A stretch of 64,000 bases of DNA, from assembly GCF_002368415.1 (NCBI RefSeq), contig NZ_AP018290.1, positions 4,477,614-4,541,613 on the forward strand. Direction: 5' to 3'. Source of the stretch: Calothrix sp. NIES-4105. GTDB lineage: Bacteria > Cyanobacteriota > Cyanobacteriia > Cyanobacteriales > Nostocaceae. The translations under genes were made by a program, and so were the position numbers. The notes under the pieces are model-generated. The model did not search any database. It was not told the origin of the DNA and saw nothing but the letters and a program-made list of their open reading frames with translations. Within the stretch, counting starts at the first letter, position 1. Each line of letters starts with the position of its first letter. This document shows positions 1-8,919 of the stretch, one piece after another.

Positions 1-166
1 TGTGAAAAAAAAATAAATGTATATTATGATTCTTGCACTTTAGAGTTATTATAATATAGCCATCTTAAATTATATGTAAAAAACTTATTTTCTTTCTTTG
101 CGGTTCATTACATCAATATCATTTTTTACAGTTCATCTAGGAGTAATATAAATCAATTTTAAGTTA

Positions 167-194
167 GGACGGGCGAGGACGCCCGTTCCACAAG
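167..194. repeat. GC-rich palindromic repeat, GGCGAGGACGCC family
   Basis: A hairpin-forming block with core GGGCGAGGACGCCC followed by TTCCACAAG. Related blocks are at 25101-25128 and, diverged, at 40274-40303. It is the main structure seen in the 233 bases before the first gene and could act as a terminator for that gene or be a dispersed intergenic palindrome. Confidence 0.6.
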
Positions 195-200
195 ACTAAA

Positions 201-222
201 TGGTCTGTGTCATTAATTGTGT
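201..222 (-). repeat. dispersed short repeat with GACACAGACCA core, copy 1
   Basis: On the minus strand this reads ACACAATTAATGACACAGAC followed by CA. Similar 22-30 base blocks occur at 5326-5347, 33761-33790 and 60501-60535, all in non-coding or decayed DNA. It is not a strong hairpin, so it differs from the palindromic families here. Confidence 0.5.
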
Positions 223-233
223 AAGGTTAGCCT

Positions 234-1202
234 CTATTGCAAAATATAAGATGATTTTTGCTCTAATACCTCTAGTAAGCTTTGTTTAATTACCTCGCTG
301 ACAAATTTATTACCCTGTAAATTTAGATGAATGTGGTCGTGGTATAAAGTATCAAAGTCTTGGCGCCCGTTAAACAATGGCAGAAAATCTATATAATTAA
401 TCAGTTTTGCTTTGGTAAACTCATCAAGTCTTGCGCGCGCTTTTATTTCGTAGTCGCGACTTGGTTTTCCTAGCTCACGCTTCAAGGGTGTCATTGCCAG
501 AATGAATTTACTGTTATTTTGAGTTGCAATATCTTGAATTTTTGCTATTGCTTCTAAATTAATACCGACTCTATCACCTCCTTCTTGTCGGACTATCTCA
601 AGTTCTGGTATGGGTTTTGATTTTTGAACATACCGCTGATACACTTCAACTAGTGCAAGCGGTGGTTTTTTGTCAGGATAGTTTTTTTCGCGTCCTACTG
701 GTAATGATGTCGGCGCCGTGGCAAATAAATCATCTGTGTTAATTAGTAGTACAATTGCTTGAGCGCTGAAGGTTCCAAATTTCTCTAGATACGCGAGTTC
801 GTTACGCGGTCCCCAGGAGTTTGCTGATGCGTTTAATACTTCTGCCGATAATTCAGTACTAGTAAGTGACTGCATTATTAGATTGGATATAGTATTTTTT
901 TGATCAGTCCACCACCCACCATTTGCTATTGAGTCTCCCAGTAAAAACACTCTAGTGGTCTTTTCTTGTGGTGTTTTTTGTACTGGCGCCCCACGCATGG
1001 AATACTCGTTTATCTCAATATAATTACCGTTACGTCGAGTCCGCTGCTTGGGTGCGAGTAAATAACCAATCGAAGTATCACCAATATATATCAACGGGTT
1101 GCCAAATCCGTATAGTATCCGCAATCCGACTTCAAGCGCTATCAATAATCCTAAACATACTGCTATAAGCATAACTTTCACCTGCATCGCCGAGTCAATC
1201 AT
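234..1202 (-). CDS. SGNH/GDSL-type hydrolase family protein, membrane anchored
   Basis: A 322-residue protein with one N-terminal hydrophobic segment (about residues 8-30) that should anchor it to the membrane. The block LLGDSIANGG (about residues 87-96) carries the nucleophile serine of the GDS motif. NASANSWGP near residue 122 fits the block supplying the oxyanion Asn, and DHIHLN near residue 288 gives the C-terminal Asp-x-x-His pair. Members act as esterases or acetyl-transfer enzymes on glycans and lipids; the substrate here cannot be told. It stands alone, transcribed leftward. The family call is secure from the spaced motifs, the function is not. Confidence 0.8.
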   Translation of the reverse strand: MIDSAMQVKVMLIAVCLGLLIALEVGLRILYGFGNPLIYIGDTSIGYLLAPKQRTRRNGNYIEINEYSMRGAPVQKTPQEKTTRVFLLGDSIANGGWWTDQKNTISNLIMQSLTSTELSAEVLNASANSWGPRNELAYLEKFGTFSAQAIVLLINTDDLFATAPTSLPVGREKNYPDKKPPLALVEVYQRYVQKSKPIPELEIVRQEGGDRVGINLEAIAKIQDIATQNNSKFILAMTPLKRELGKPSRDYEIKARARLDEFTKAKLINYIDFLPLFNGRQDFDTLYHDHIHLNLQGNKFVSEVIKQSLLEVLEQKSSYILQ

Positions 1203-1447
1203 TAAGTTATTGTGAAATCTATTACGGTTTAATGTTATAAGTTATACAAATTTATAGCAAAATATGAATATAAACGCGACAGTTAAACTACGGAATTATG
1301 TTGATTTTGACATCGGTAATTATGATGATGTCTTTTGTTGTAAAGAGAAGTCAAAATCGTTATAAAGGAATGCATATTTTTCGAGTAATTGGACTACAAT
1401 CGAAGCGGGCAAATCACCTTAATTAGTCTATATAGGATAATAACGCT

Positions 1448-1588
1448 ATGTCCGACTTAAACCGTGGCATCATGAAGTTCGATGGCGCCGACTCTCCCAA
1501 GCTTGTAACAATTTCTACTGTGGTTTTGTTAGGGTCAATCTTTGCGCTTATTGTTTGGGCTTTACAATCAGCTTATGCTGTAGGTTAG
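1448..1588 (+). CDS. 46-residue single-span membrane protein
   Basis: A short frame not linked to its neighbours: MSDLNRGIMKFDGADSPK, then a hydrophobic segment from about residue 19 to 39, then a short AYAVG end. An AGGA stretch about ten bases upstream can serve as ribosome site, codon use is ordinary, and a GGCGCC falls in frame. The layout (short polar N-terminus, one helix, tiny tail) is that of small thylakoid proteins, but I do not recognise it as a named photosystem subunit. A perfect palindrome follows at 1640-1659. Its reality is inferred from composition and ribosome site. Confidence 0.6.
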   Translation: MSDLNRGIMKFDGADSPKLVTISTVVLLGSIFALIVWALQSAYAVG

Positions 1589-1639
1589 GTATTGACTCAA
1601 CTCTTGTATAATTTTAATTTTATAAACTGTTTTTTGGGG

Positions 1640-1659
1640 AGACGTGATATATCACGTCT
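1640..1659. repeat. perfect 20-base palindrome, GAGACG family
   Basis: AGACGTGATATATCACGTCT is self-complementary over all 20 bases, with one more matching base on each side. It lies 50 bases after the 46-residue gene and may terminate it. Relatives are at 23133-23152, 42259-42286 and 53477-53502. Confidence 0.7.
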
Positions 1660-1818
1660 CTACAATTATGTTTTGTAGCAATCTAAACAATTTGCTGCAA
1701 ATACGCTTATAAAATATCACTTGAGCATATATACTTATGCAAGCTAAAAAGAAAAAATATTTTAGTTTTAATATTTTAGCTTTTACATTGAAGATAGCTC
1801 TAAAATCCAAATTTAAGG

Positions 1819-4728
1819 ATGCTTGAACTCTGGGGTTTACTGGTTATATTTGTTATCTGCCCACTATGTGGCGCCGTGCCACTGATTGCTTGGATAACAC
1901 AGATTGTGTCGAAAAAGCAATTAGCACAATTGGGTACTGGTAACATTGGTGTCTCCGCCGCGTTTTATCACGGGGGGACATTGGTTGGAATGCTAGCTGT
2001 GCTGTCGGAAGCATTTAAGGGTATTGCAGCTGTTTTGCTTGCACGCGCGGTGTTTCCATCTGGTTCCGCATGGGAATTAGTAGCGCTGATTACATTAGTA
2101 TTAGGTCGGTACTGGGTAGGAAAAGGTGCAGGAACAACGAATGTTGTTTGGGGTTTTATAGTTCACGACCCTTTGGCGGCGCTTTTTGTCTCATTGCTCG
2201 CTGGCATTAGTTTTACTATAATTCGTTCGAGACAAGCTGCCCAGTATGGTGTGTTACTTTTGTTTCCGATTATTGTTAGCGTCCTTCACCCAGAGGATGG
2301 GTTTAGGTTAGTAGCAGCTGTCGGACTTGCTGCCTTATTGGCTTGGATCTATAGACAAATTAAAGACGATATGAAATTACCTGTAGCTCAAGCAAGTCCT
2401 GACTCGCAAGCTGCAATGAATTTTCTTCGTGGTGGTGACCAGTCAATTTTGACGTTGGATGATGAACTTGATGCTAATTATGTTGGTAACAAAGCTGCAA
2501 GATTAGCTGAAATTAAACGTTGGGGTTATCCAGTTCCAAAGGGATGGATATTACCTCCAAAAGAAGACCCGCAATCAATAATTGATTTTCTTCAACCGTC
2601 AGAATTATCACCTTTGGTTGTTCGCTCTTCGGCAGTTGGTGAAGATACTGAAAATGCTTCTGCTGCTGGACAATACGAAAGTATTTTAAATGTAACTACT
2701 AAACAAGAACTACAAACTGCTATCGCGCGCACGATAGCATCTTACAACGCTCCATTAGCAACACAGTATCGCCAAGATCGAAATGTTAAAGAAGCTGCAA
2801 TGGCTGTTTTGATACAACAGCAAATTCGCAGTGTTTATTCGGGTGTGGCATTTAGTCGTGACCCTGTTACTCAGGAAATGGATGCTATTGTAATCGAAGC
2901 ATTACCAGGAAGTCCCACGCAAGTTGTATCCGGTCGTGTAACTCCTGAACAGTACCGCGCGTTTGTTGTCGAAAGCGATAATGTTTCATTTATCCACCTC
3001 GAAGGACAAGGAAGAGTTCCCCCAATCATCATCAAGCAAGTAGCCTACTTGGTTCGTCATATCGAAGAACGCTATCATGGTATTCCTCAAGATATCGAAT
3101 GGAGTTACGACGGTCAAACGTTATGGGTACTCCAAGCGCGTCCTATTACTACATTGCTGCCAATTTGGACACGTAAAATTGCTGCTGAAGTTATCCCTGG
3201 TTTAATTCGTCCTTTAACTTGGTCGATAAATCGTCCTTTGACTTGTGGTGTTTGGGGAGCAATATTTGCCTCTATTTTAGGAGAGCGTTCGCTGGGTTTG
3301 GATTTTAACGATACTGCTACACTTCACTTTTCCCACGCTTACTTTAATGCGACACTACTTGGACAAATTTTTCGCCGTATGGGTTTACCACCCGAAAGCT
3401 TAGAGTTTTTAACGCGCGGTGCTAAAATGTCGGCACCTGCAATTGATACGACGTTACGAAATTTACCAGGGTTATTACGTTTAGTCGGACGAGAATTATC
3501 TTTGAGACAAGAGTTTCAGGCGGATAATCGGCGCCGCTTTGCAATAGGGCTGTCGCAATTATCACAAGAAATGCTTGATGATTTAGATGCTAGCAAATTA
3601 ATTTTGCGTATCGACTATATATTAGAGTTATTACAACGTGCGACTTACTATAGTATTATGGCGCCGTTGAGTGCCGCACTTAGACAAGCAATATTTAAAG
3701 TTAAAGATACAGATATTGATAATAGTCTCACTCCCGAAGTTGCAGCAGTACGCGCTTTACAAAATTTAGCGCAACAGGCAAAACAGATACTATCTGCGAC
3801 ACCAGAAGCACAGGAACGAAGCGCAGGTTCCGTACCAGAATTTGACCCCGATAACGTATTTGAGGACTTAGCTGTTTCAATTGAAGGACAAAAAATACTA
3901 ACAGAGTTTCAGAATTTATTAAATAAGTATGGTTATTTAAGCGAAGTAGGTACCGATATCGCTATCCCAACTTGGAAGGAAGAACCCGAAACAATAAAAA
4001 GATTGTTCGTGCAGTTTATGTTTTCCGATCAGCCTCCTAAAAAACGTAAAAAGCGTCCTTTGTTTGTTCAGAGCCGCGTAAACTTGAAAGGAAGAGTCAC
4101 CGAAGTTTACTCACGCTTACTAGCTTATTTGCGCTGGAGCTTTATTGCTTTGGAAAATAAGTTTTTGCGCGCGGGTTATTTACAACAACAAGGTGATATT
4201 TTCTTCTTGGAATTTAACGAGGTGCGTGAACTCGTGCAAGCTCCTGACCCAGAAAAAATAAGTCGCTTACAAGTACTAATTTACCGTAGACGTTCTCAAC
4301 TCGAACGCGACGGACAACTCAACCCGCCTTTACTTGTTTACGGTAATACTCCTGTAATTGTACCGACTTTGATGCCTGCTTTGGCGCCCGACCGAGTTAT
4401 GCATGGTATCCCCGCAAGTCCTGGACAAGCTGAAGGAAGAGTTAAAGTACTGCGTAACCTTCAAGAAGTTCCCGATATCGATTCTGACACGATTTTAGTA
4501 GTACCTTATACAGATTCGGGATGGGCGCCTATTTTAATTCGAGCCAAAGGAATCATTGCTGAGGCAGGTGGAAGGCTTTCTCACGGCGCCATTATTGCGC
4601 GCGAGTATGGAATTCCCGCAATAATGGATGTCCAAAATGCTACATGGGTATTGCAGGATGGTCAACGAGTGCGAATAGATGGCTCTAGAGGTATTGTGGA
4701 AATAGATAATGATTTAAGACCCCGATGA
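1819..4728 (+). CDS. fusion of PlsY-like membrane domain and PEP-synthase-like phosphotransferase
   Basis: A 969-residue protein in two parts. Residues 1 to about 185 are hydrophobic with several spans and carry GTGNIGVSA, EAFKG and GKGAGTTN, resembling the glycine-rich motifs of the acyl-phosphate:glycerol-3-phosphate acyltransferase PlsY. Residues about 215-460 match the ATP-grasp domain of PEP synthase/PPDK (VGNKAARLAEI, VVRSSAVGEDTENASAAGQY, VYSGVAFSRDP, LWVLQARPITT). Residues about 890-965 form the swivelling phosphohistidine domain, with GGRLSHGAIIARE holding the catalytic His near residue 922. The C-terminal PEP-binding barrel of true PEP synthase is absent, as in rifampin-phosphotransferase-like enzymes. 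It overlaps the cupin gene by 4 bases, so they are probably co-translated. Substrate unknown. Confidence 0.8.
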   Translation: MLELWGLLVIFVICPLCGAVPLIAWITQIVSKKQLAQLGTGNIGVSAAFYHGGTLVGMLAVLSEAFKGIAAVLLARAVFPSGSAWELVALITLVLGRYWVGKGAGTTNVVWGFIVHDPLAALFVSLLAGISFTIIRSRQAAQYGVLLLFPIIVSVLHPEDGFRLVAAVGLAALLAWIYRQIKDDMKLPVAQASPDSQAAMNFLRGGDQSILTLDDELDANYVGNKAARLAEIKRWGYPVPKGWILPPKEDPQSIIDFLQPSELSPLVVRSSAVGEDTENASAAGQYESILNVTTKQELQTAIARTIASYNAPLATQYRQDRNVKEAAMAVLIQQQIRSVYSGVAFSRDPVTQEMDAIVIEALPGSPTQVVSGRVTPEQYRAFVVESDNVSFIHLEGQGRVPPIIIKQVAYLVRHIEERYHGIPQDIEWSYDGQTLWVLQARPITTLLPIWTRKIAAEVIPGLIRPLTWSINRPLTCGVWGAIFASILGERSLGLDFNDTATLHFSHAYFNATLLGQIFRRMGLPPESLEFLTRGAKMSAPAIDTTLRNLPGLLRLVGRELSLRQEFQADNRRRFAIGLSQLSQEMLDDLDASKLILRIDYILELLQRATYYSIMAPLSAALRQAIFKVKDTDIDNSLTPEVAAVRALQNLAQQAKQILSATPEAQERSAGSVPEFDPDNVFEDLAVSIEGQKILTEFQNLLNKYGYLSEVGTDIAIPTWKEEPETIKRLFVQFMFSDQPPKKRKKRPLFVQSRVNLKGRVTEVYSRLLAYLRWSFIALENKFLRAGYLQQQGDIFFLEFNEVRELVQAPDPEKISRLQVLIYRRRSQLERDGQLNPPLLVYGNTPVIVPTLMPALAPDRVMHGIPASPGQAEGRVKVLRNLQEVPDIDSDTILVVPYTDSGWAPILIRAKGIIAEAGGRLSHGAIIAREYGIPAIMDVQNATWVLQDGQRVRIDGSRGIVEIDNDLRPR

Positions 4729-5063
4729 AGTTTATAGCACTTAATCAATTACCTGAAGAATCTGTAGTCCATAACCCAGCTATCAAAAAAAAGGTAATGC
4801 TGCGTAAAGGTGACTTGCCGCATTTAACTAACTTCTCGCAGTCAAGGTTTGCACCTGGACAAATTGCAGGCGCCCATGCTCATGATAATATGGCAGAAGT
4901 ATTTTTTGTCGAAGCAGGAAATGGCACTATATATATAGATGGTGAAAAATTTCCACTTTTACCAGGTAACTGCATCGCTGTTGAACCAGGAGAAGTACAT
5001 GAAATTATTAATGATGGCGCCGAAGAACTAGTATTAACTTATTTTGGCTTACTTGTGGCATAG
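4725..5063 (+). CDS. small single-domain cupin protein
   Basis: A 112-residue cupin. HAHDNMAEVFFVEAG supplies the His-x-His and Glu of cupin motif 1 and PGEVHEI the His of motif 2, so a metal site is complete. Its ATG overlaps the end of the upstream fusion gene (ATGA), which implies translational coupling and a shared process. Cupins of this size are isomerases, dioxygenases or sugar/metabolite binders; nothing here selects among these. About 20 bases of repeat-like GC-rich DNA follow the stop. Confidence 0.8.
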   Translation: MKFIALNQLPEESVVHNPAIKKKVMLRKGDLPHLTNFSQSRFAPGQIAGAHAHDNMAEVFFVEAGNGTIYIDGEKFPLLPGNCIAVEPGEVHEIINDGAEELVLTYFGLLVA

Positions 5064-5082
5064 GCGTCCCGCCTGTGCCTGT

Positions 5083-5325
5083 CTAATTGATTCCAAACAC
5101 CACCTTAATATCTTTAATTGTCACCATTAGCGTCATTGGCTCAACAGGCGAGGCAATAAATCCACATTTTTCATAAAATTGCTTTGCCCGTTCAGTTAGA
5201 GCATGAACAATAATAGCTCTGATGCCAGCAATTTCTGAAACTTGTAACGTGCGAATAACAGCATCGCGTACTAATGCAAAGCCGATTTTTTATCTTGCCA
5301 ATTTATATCGACAGCCAACCGCCCC
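5083..5325 (-). pseudogene. frameshifted fragment of a GNAT acetyltransferase (TacT-like toxin)
   Basis: On the minus strand, RLAVDINWQDKKSALH runs into a stop, while the adjacent frame continues as IGFALVRDAVIRTLQV and then ends ALTERAKQFYEKCGFIASP, the acetyl-CoA-binding and C-terminal part of TacT-type GNAT toxins. The N-terminal half is missing. The simplest reading is a broken gene with one frameshift near 5285-5295 and loss of the 5' part. The 5' edge abuts a copy of a dispersed repeat (5326-5347). The family call rests on the well-known CGFxxSP ending. Confidence 0.65.
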
Positions 5326-5347
5326 CACAATTAACTACATAGACCAA
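5326..5347 (+). repeat. dispersed short repeat with CATAGACCA core, copy 2
   Basis: CACAATTAACTACATAGACC followed by AA matches the block at 201-222 (minus strand) with few changes. It sits where the decayed GNAT gene stops being recognisable. Confidence 0.45.
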
Positions 5348-5388
5348 TAGTTGTGCAGCAACCACCCGATCAATATTTATATCTACTA

Positions 5389-5565
5389 TTACTCCTTAGA
5401 ATTATCTTTATCTTGATTCCAACGTCCAGATTTTTTTGCTGCTTCAGTAAGAAGATATTCAATTTGGGCGTTGACACTTCTCAAATCATCTGCTGACCAT
5501 TTTTCCAATACTTCGTATAGCTTGGAATCTAAACGCAACAGAAATCGTTTTTTCTGACTCTCCAT
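5389..5565 (-). CDS. 58-residue ribbon-helix-helix (Arc-like) DNA-binding protein
   Basis: MESQKKRFLLRLDSKLYEVL begins with the RFLLRLD strand of Arc/MetJ-type ribbon-helix-helix proteins, followed by two helices with SADDLRSVNAQIEYLLTEA, the classic S-N-x-Q-I-E turn. A short polar tail ends in NQDKDNSKE. Such proteins bind DNA as dimers and are often antitoxins or small repressors. It may have been partner to the decayed GNAT 60 bases downstream, though TacA-type antitoxins usually look different, so the pairing is only suggestive. Confidence 0.75.
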   Translation of the reverse strand: MESQKKRFLLRLDSKLYEVLEKWSADDLRSVNAQIEYLLTEAAKKSGRWNQDKDNSKE

Positions 5566-5612
5566 AGCTGTAATACTACTTTAATGTCATTGTGATATCA
5601 CTATAACATCAA

Positions 5613-5640
5613 AAAAAGCTCTCCGTTGGTTGGAGAGCGC
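5613..5640 (-). terminator. rho-independent terminator, leftward
   Basis: On the minus strand GCTCTCC-AACCAAC-GGAGAGC is followed by a run of T. This is a textbook intrinsic terminator for transcription arriving from the right, i.e. from the 5.64-6.02 kb region, and it supports something being transcribed there. Confidence 0.7.
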
Positions 5641-5809
5641 TATGAAGCGTTACTACGAACGAACTATTTTTCTTCTAATTTGGCTTCGACGCGGAGGGGC
5701 ACCCATACTATAACAAGTGCTACGAATTTTGTTTGGAACTCGGAATATTCCGCTTGTTGTGAGGATTGGTGAATCCCTCTTTGAAAGAAACACGGGTTTT
5801 AACTATATT

Positions 5810-6016
5810 TCAAGCATCTTGAGTTGCTACTTTCACATGTTTGTCATAGCCGTAATTAGTATGACTTTGATATTGCTTCTGTAATTTATTTAAATTAGCT
5901 ATAAATCGAGCTTTTTCTCTACCATGTGCTTTACAAACATTACAAATTTCTGTCGCTGCTCGGTTTGTCTCTTTTTGTCTGTAATCTTTACTCATTACTT
6001 GCTGTACGCGACTCAA
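5810..6016 (-). CDS. hypothetical 68-residue protein, doubtful
   Basis: MSRVQQVMSKDYRQKETNRA opens a polar, lysine- and asparagine-rich reading frame with a C-x-x-C (CNVC) pair. After its TGA stop the same frame runs on for 28 sense codons to TAG, which may mean a once longer gene. The leftward terminator at 5613-5640 is consistent with transcription here. I do not recognise the sequence, and codon bias is weak. Confidence 0.3.
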   Translation of the reverse strand: MSRVQQVMSKDYRQKETNRAATEICNVCKAHGREKARFIANLNKLQKQYQSHTNYGYDKHVKVATQDA

Positions 6017-6558
6017 TACATTCGCTTAACTTTATACGGTTCGGCTGTGAGTCTCCGTTTAGGCTATAACCAATGAAGGGCAAAACTCCTCAGTGATAAA
6101 TTTAACATTTACATATATAAATATTTCTTAATTTATCTTAATCTAATCACTAATTTGGAACAAAAATGATAGATACATAGATGAATTCTAATTATTAGCA
6201 TCAATTTATCAATATGTATTGAGAAGGCAAGGGTGCTTATGGCGTGATATATAAGTTTTTCCTTATATGTCCAATCTAATATTTATTTAATAATTGCTGG
6301 TTCAAAATGACCAAAATGACAAGAAACACTGTAAGCTAAATGAAACAACGTTAATTAATGTTTCTAAGTAACACGGAAAATTAACGTGACTGAAATAACC
6401 GTTTGCAATTAAGTGCTTCTCAACCGACTGCGTGCAGTTATCAGTTGAGTAAATGGCAACTATAAAAAAATAATCATTATTGATAGCGCAAGAAACACTA
6501 AGTTTCGTTTGCTAGCTTTGCCCTACCAAAAATTAGATACTCACCAACAGGAGATGTT
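6017..6558. other. long upstream region of nrtA
   Basis: About 540 bases without a convincing gene, AT-rich and lacking GGCGCC. It should hold the nrt promoter. I looked for an NtcA site (GTA-N8-TAC) and saw no perfect one; GTAAATGGCAACTA at 6449-6462 is only a half match. An AGGAG ribosome site sits at about 6549, just before the nrtA ATG. The nitrite reductase gene that precedes nrtA in many cyanobacteria is absent. Confidence 0.5.
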
Positions 6559-7956
6559 ATGTCGGAGTTTTTCAAGCAAGTTTCTCGTAGAAAATTCATC
6601 ATTACAGCAGGTGCATCTGCGAGTGCAATATTGCTCAAAGGTTGTTTGGGAAATCCTCCAGAAGCTGGTGGCGGCAGTGCTTCTACTAGTTCATCATCAT
6701 CTGGTACGGGCGCCACTGCAGTGCCAGTTGCCAATATCAGCCCTGAGCAGAAACCAGAAACAACAAAAGTTAAACTTGGATATATTCCAATTGTTGAAGC
6801 GGCGCCGTTAATTATCGCGAAAGAAAAAGGATTTTTTGCGAAGTATGGAATGTCTGATGTTGAGCTTTCCAAACAAGCTTCTTGGGGTTCCGCGCGCGAC
6901 AACGTAGAAATTGGTTCTGCTGGTGGTGGTATTGATGGTGGGCAATGGCAAATGCCAATGCCGCATACGATTACTGAAGGTTTAATCACCAAAGGTAATC
7001 AAAAAATCCCCATGTATGTGTTGTGTCAGTTGATTACACATGGAAATGGGATTGCGGTAGCTAGCAAGCACGCAGGTAAAGGAATTGGATTAAAGATGGA
7101 CGGTGCAAAGGGTTTAATTACCCAGTTAAAGTCATCTACTCCCTTCACTGCAGCATTTACCTTCCCACAAGTAAACCAAGATTTATGGATTCGTTATTGG
7201 ATGGCAGCAGGTGGCATTGACCCAGATGCTGATATTAAATTGTTGACGGTACCTGCGGCACAAACTGTAGCGAACATGAAGACCGGAACAATGGATGCGT
7301 TTAGCACAGGTGACCCTTGGCCTTACCGCATTGTTAAAGATAAAATCGGCTTCTTGGCGATGTTAACAGGAGAAATGTGGAAAAATCACCCCGAAGAATA
7401 CTTCGCAATGCGAGGAGATTGGGTTGACAAAAATCCTAAAGCTACTAAAGCATTGCTTAAGGGAATTATGGAAGCACAACAGTGGTTGGATAATTTTGAT
7501 AACCGCAAAGAAGCAGCACAAATATTAGGTGGACGAAATTATTTCAACCTTGCACCTGAGATTCTTGCGGATCCGTTCCAAGGCGTTTATGATATGGGAG
7601 ATGGGCGCAAAGTTAGTGATAAAACGTTAGCACCATATTATTGGAAGGATGAAAAAGGAAGCGTTTCATATCCTTATAAGAGTCACGATTTATGGTTTAT
7701 AACTGAGAACGTGCGCTGGGGATTCTTGCCAAAAGACTACCTCGATAACGGCGCCGCTAAAGCAAAAGAGTTGATTGATCGAGTCAACAAAGAAAATATT
7801 TGGAAGGAAGCTGCTAAGGAAATGAATATCGCAGCAGCAGACATTCCAACCGACACATCGCGCGGAGTAGAAGAATTTTTCGATGGCGTGAAGTTTGACC
7901 CTGCAAAACCAGAAGAGTACCTCAAGAGCCTCAAGATAAAGAAAGTAGCCATTTAG
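6559..7956 (+). CDS. nrtA: nitrate/nitrite ABC transporter, substrate-binding lipoprotein NrtA
   Basis: A 465-residue periplasmic binding protein. It starts with a twin-arginine-like pair (R10 R11), a hydrophobic stretch and a lipobox LLKGC with the lipidated Cys at position 29, then a Ser/Gly/Thr-rich tether. The mature part begins [20 protein letters not shown] and carries motifs shared with the C-terminal half of NrtC ([31 protein letters not shown]). It captures nitrate or nitrite and delivers it to NrtB. First gene of nrtABCD; the order and the NrtC fusion make nitrate the expected substrate, with cyanate and bicarbonate paralogues (CynA, CmpA) the only close alternatives. Confidence 0.93.
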   Translation: MSEFFKQVSRRKFIITAGASASAILLKGCLGNPPEAGGGSASTSSSSSGTGATAVPVANISPEQKPETTKVKLGYIPIVEAAPLIIAKEKGFFAKYGMSDVELSKQASWGSARDNVEIGSAGGGIDGGQWQMPMPHTITEGLITKGNQKIPMYVLCQLITHGNGIAVASKHAGKGIGLKMDGAKGLITQLKSSTPFTAAFTFPQVNQDLWIRYWMAAGGIDPDADIKLLTVPAAQTVANMKTGTMDAFSTGDPWPYRIVKDKIGFLAMLTGEMWKNHPEEYFAMRGDWVDKNPKATKALLKGIMEAQQWLDNFDNRKEAAQILGGRNYFNLAPEILADPFQGVYDMGDGRKVSDKTLAPYYWKDEKGSVSYPYKSHDLWFITENVRWGFLPKDYLDNGAAKAKELIDRVNKENIWKEAAKEMNIAAADIPTDTSRGVEEFFDGVKFDPAKPEEYLKSLKIKKVAI

Positions 7957-8075
7957 TTTATACTCAGAAACTAATTAGTCGGCTGATTCGCACTCTAATT
8001 TATGGAAGACAAGCTAAAAATCATAGAATGTTCTTCCATTTCCCCCCCCGATAACCCCCCCAAGGAGATAATTCA

Positions 8076-8909
8076 ATGACTACTGCCCAAAGACGACCGG
8101 CTGCAATGGACGGTAATGGTTTTGCCGCGCGTATACAGAAACAAATTCCGGAATTAATTCCCCCAGCGATTGCGATTGGAGTGTTTTTAGCCGTATGGCA
8201 ACTATTTTCTTGGATACCTGGGGCAACATTGCCTGGACCAATACAGGTAATTCAAGACACTTGGATTTTGATTTTATACCCTTTTTATGATAAAGGCGGT
8301 ACTGATAAAGGTTTATTTTGGCAGATATTAGCTAGCTTGCAGCGAGTTGCAATCAGCTACACCTTAGCAGCAATTGTTGGTATTGGCTTAGGGATTTTGA
8401 TTGGTGTCAACAAAACCATCAACAAAGCATTAGACCCTTTGTTCCAATTATTAAGAACCGTACCTCCTCTTGCTTGGGTACCTATTTCCTTGGCAGCACT
8501 CCGTCAAAACGAACCAGCTGCACTGTTCGTAATCTTCATCACTGCAATTTGGCCCATTTTAATTAACACAGCAGTTGGTGTAAAAGAAATTCCTAACGAC
8601 TACAACAACGTTGCGAAAGTACTCCAACTCAACAAAAAGGAATATTTCTTCAACATTTTGATTCCTGCTGCACTACCTTACATTTTCACCGGTTTAAGAA
8701 TTGCGATTGGTTTGGCTTGGTTGGCGATTATCGCGGCAGAAATCGTAATGTCAGGTATCGTCGGAATTGGATTCTTTATCTGGGAAGCTTACCAAAATAA
8801 CAACGTTAGTGAAGTGATACTCGCGCTTGTTTACATCGGTCTTGTTGGTTTGATACTCGACAAATTCATGGTATGGCTTCAAGGAAGAATTCTTCCCCCT
8901 GAAAGATAA
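8076..8909 (+). CDS. nrtB: nitrate ABC transporter, permease NrtB
   Basis: A 277-residue integral membrane protein with about six spans. The cytoplasmic EAA-type loop is visible as VKEIPNDYNNVAKVLQLNKK followed by ILIPAALPYIFTGLRIAIG, the coupling helix that contacts NrtC/NrtD. It begins 119 bases after nrtA behind a good ribosome site (AAGGAG, nine bases before ATG). As one permease in a two-ATPase transporter it probably works as a homodimer. A 200-base gap with a large nested hairpin separates it from nrtC. Confidence 0.93.
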   Translation: MTTAQRRPAAMDGNGFAARIQKQIPELIPPAIAIGVFLAVWQLFSWIPGATLPGPIQVIQDTWILILYPFYDKGGTDKGLFWQILASLQRVAISYTLAAIVGIGLGILIGVNKTINKALDPLFQLLRTVPPLAWVPISLAALRQNEPAALFVIFITAIWPILINTAVGVKEIPNDYNNVAKVLQLNKKEYFFNILIPAALPYIFTGLRIAIGLAWLAIIAAEIVMSGIVGIGFFIWEAYQNNNVSEVILALVYIGLVGLILDKFMVWLQGRILPPER

Positions 8910-8919
8910 TTCAGTTATG

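Noticed and set aside
1239-1447. Possible small RNA upstream of the 46-residue gene
   Set aside because: No terminator-like hairpin with T-run; nothing beyond promoter-like AT-rich DNA.
5640-5750. Minus-strand frame ending VALVIVWVPLRVEAKLEEK
   Set aside because: Only about 44 codons after a stop, no start codon or partner; could be a remnant but cannot be supported.
6449-6462. NtcA site GTA-N8-CTA before nrtA
   Set aside because: Only the first half matches; the second should be TAC, and no -10 box lies at the usual distance.
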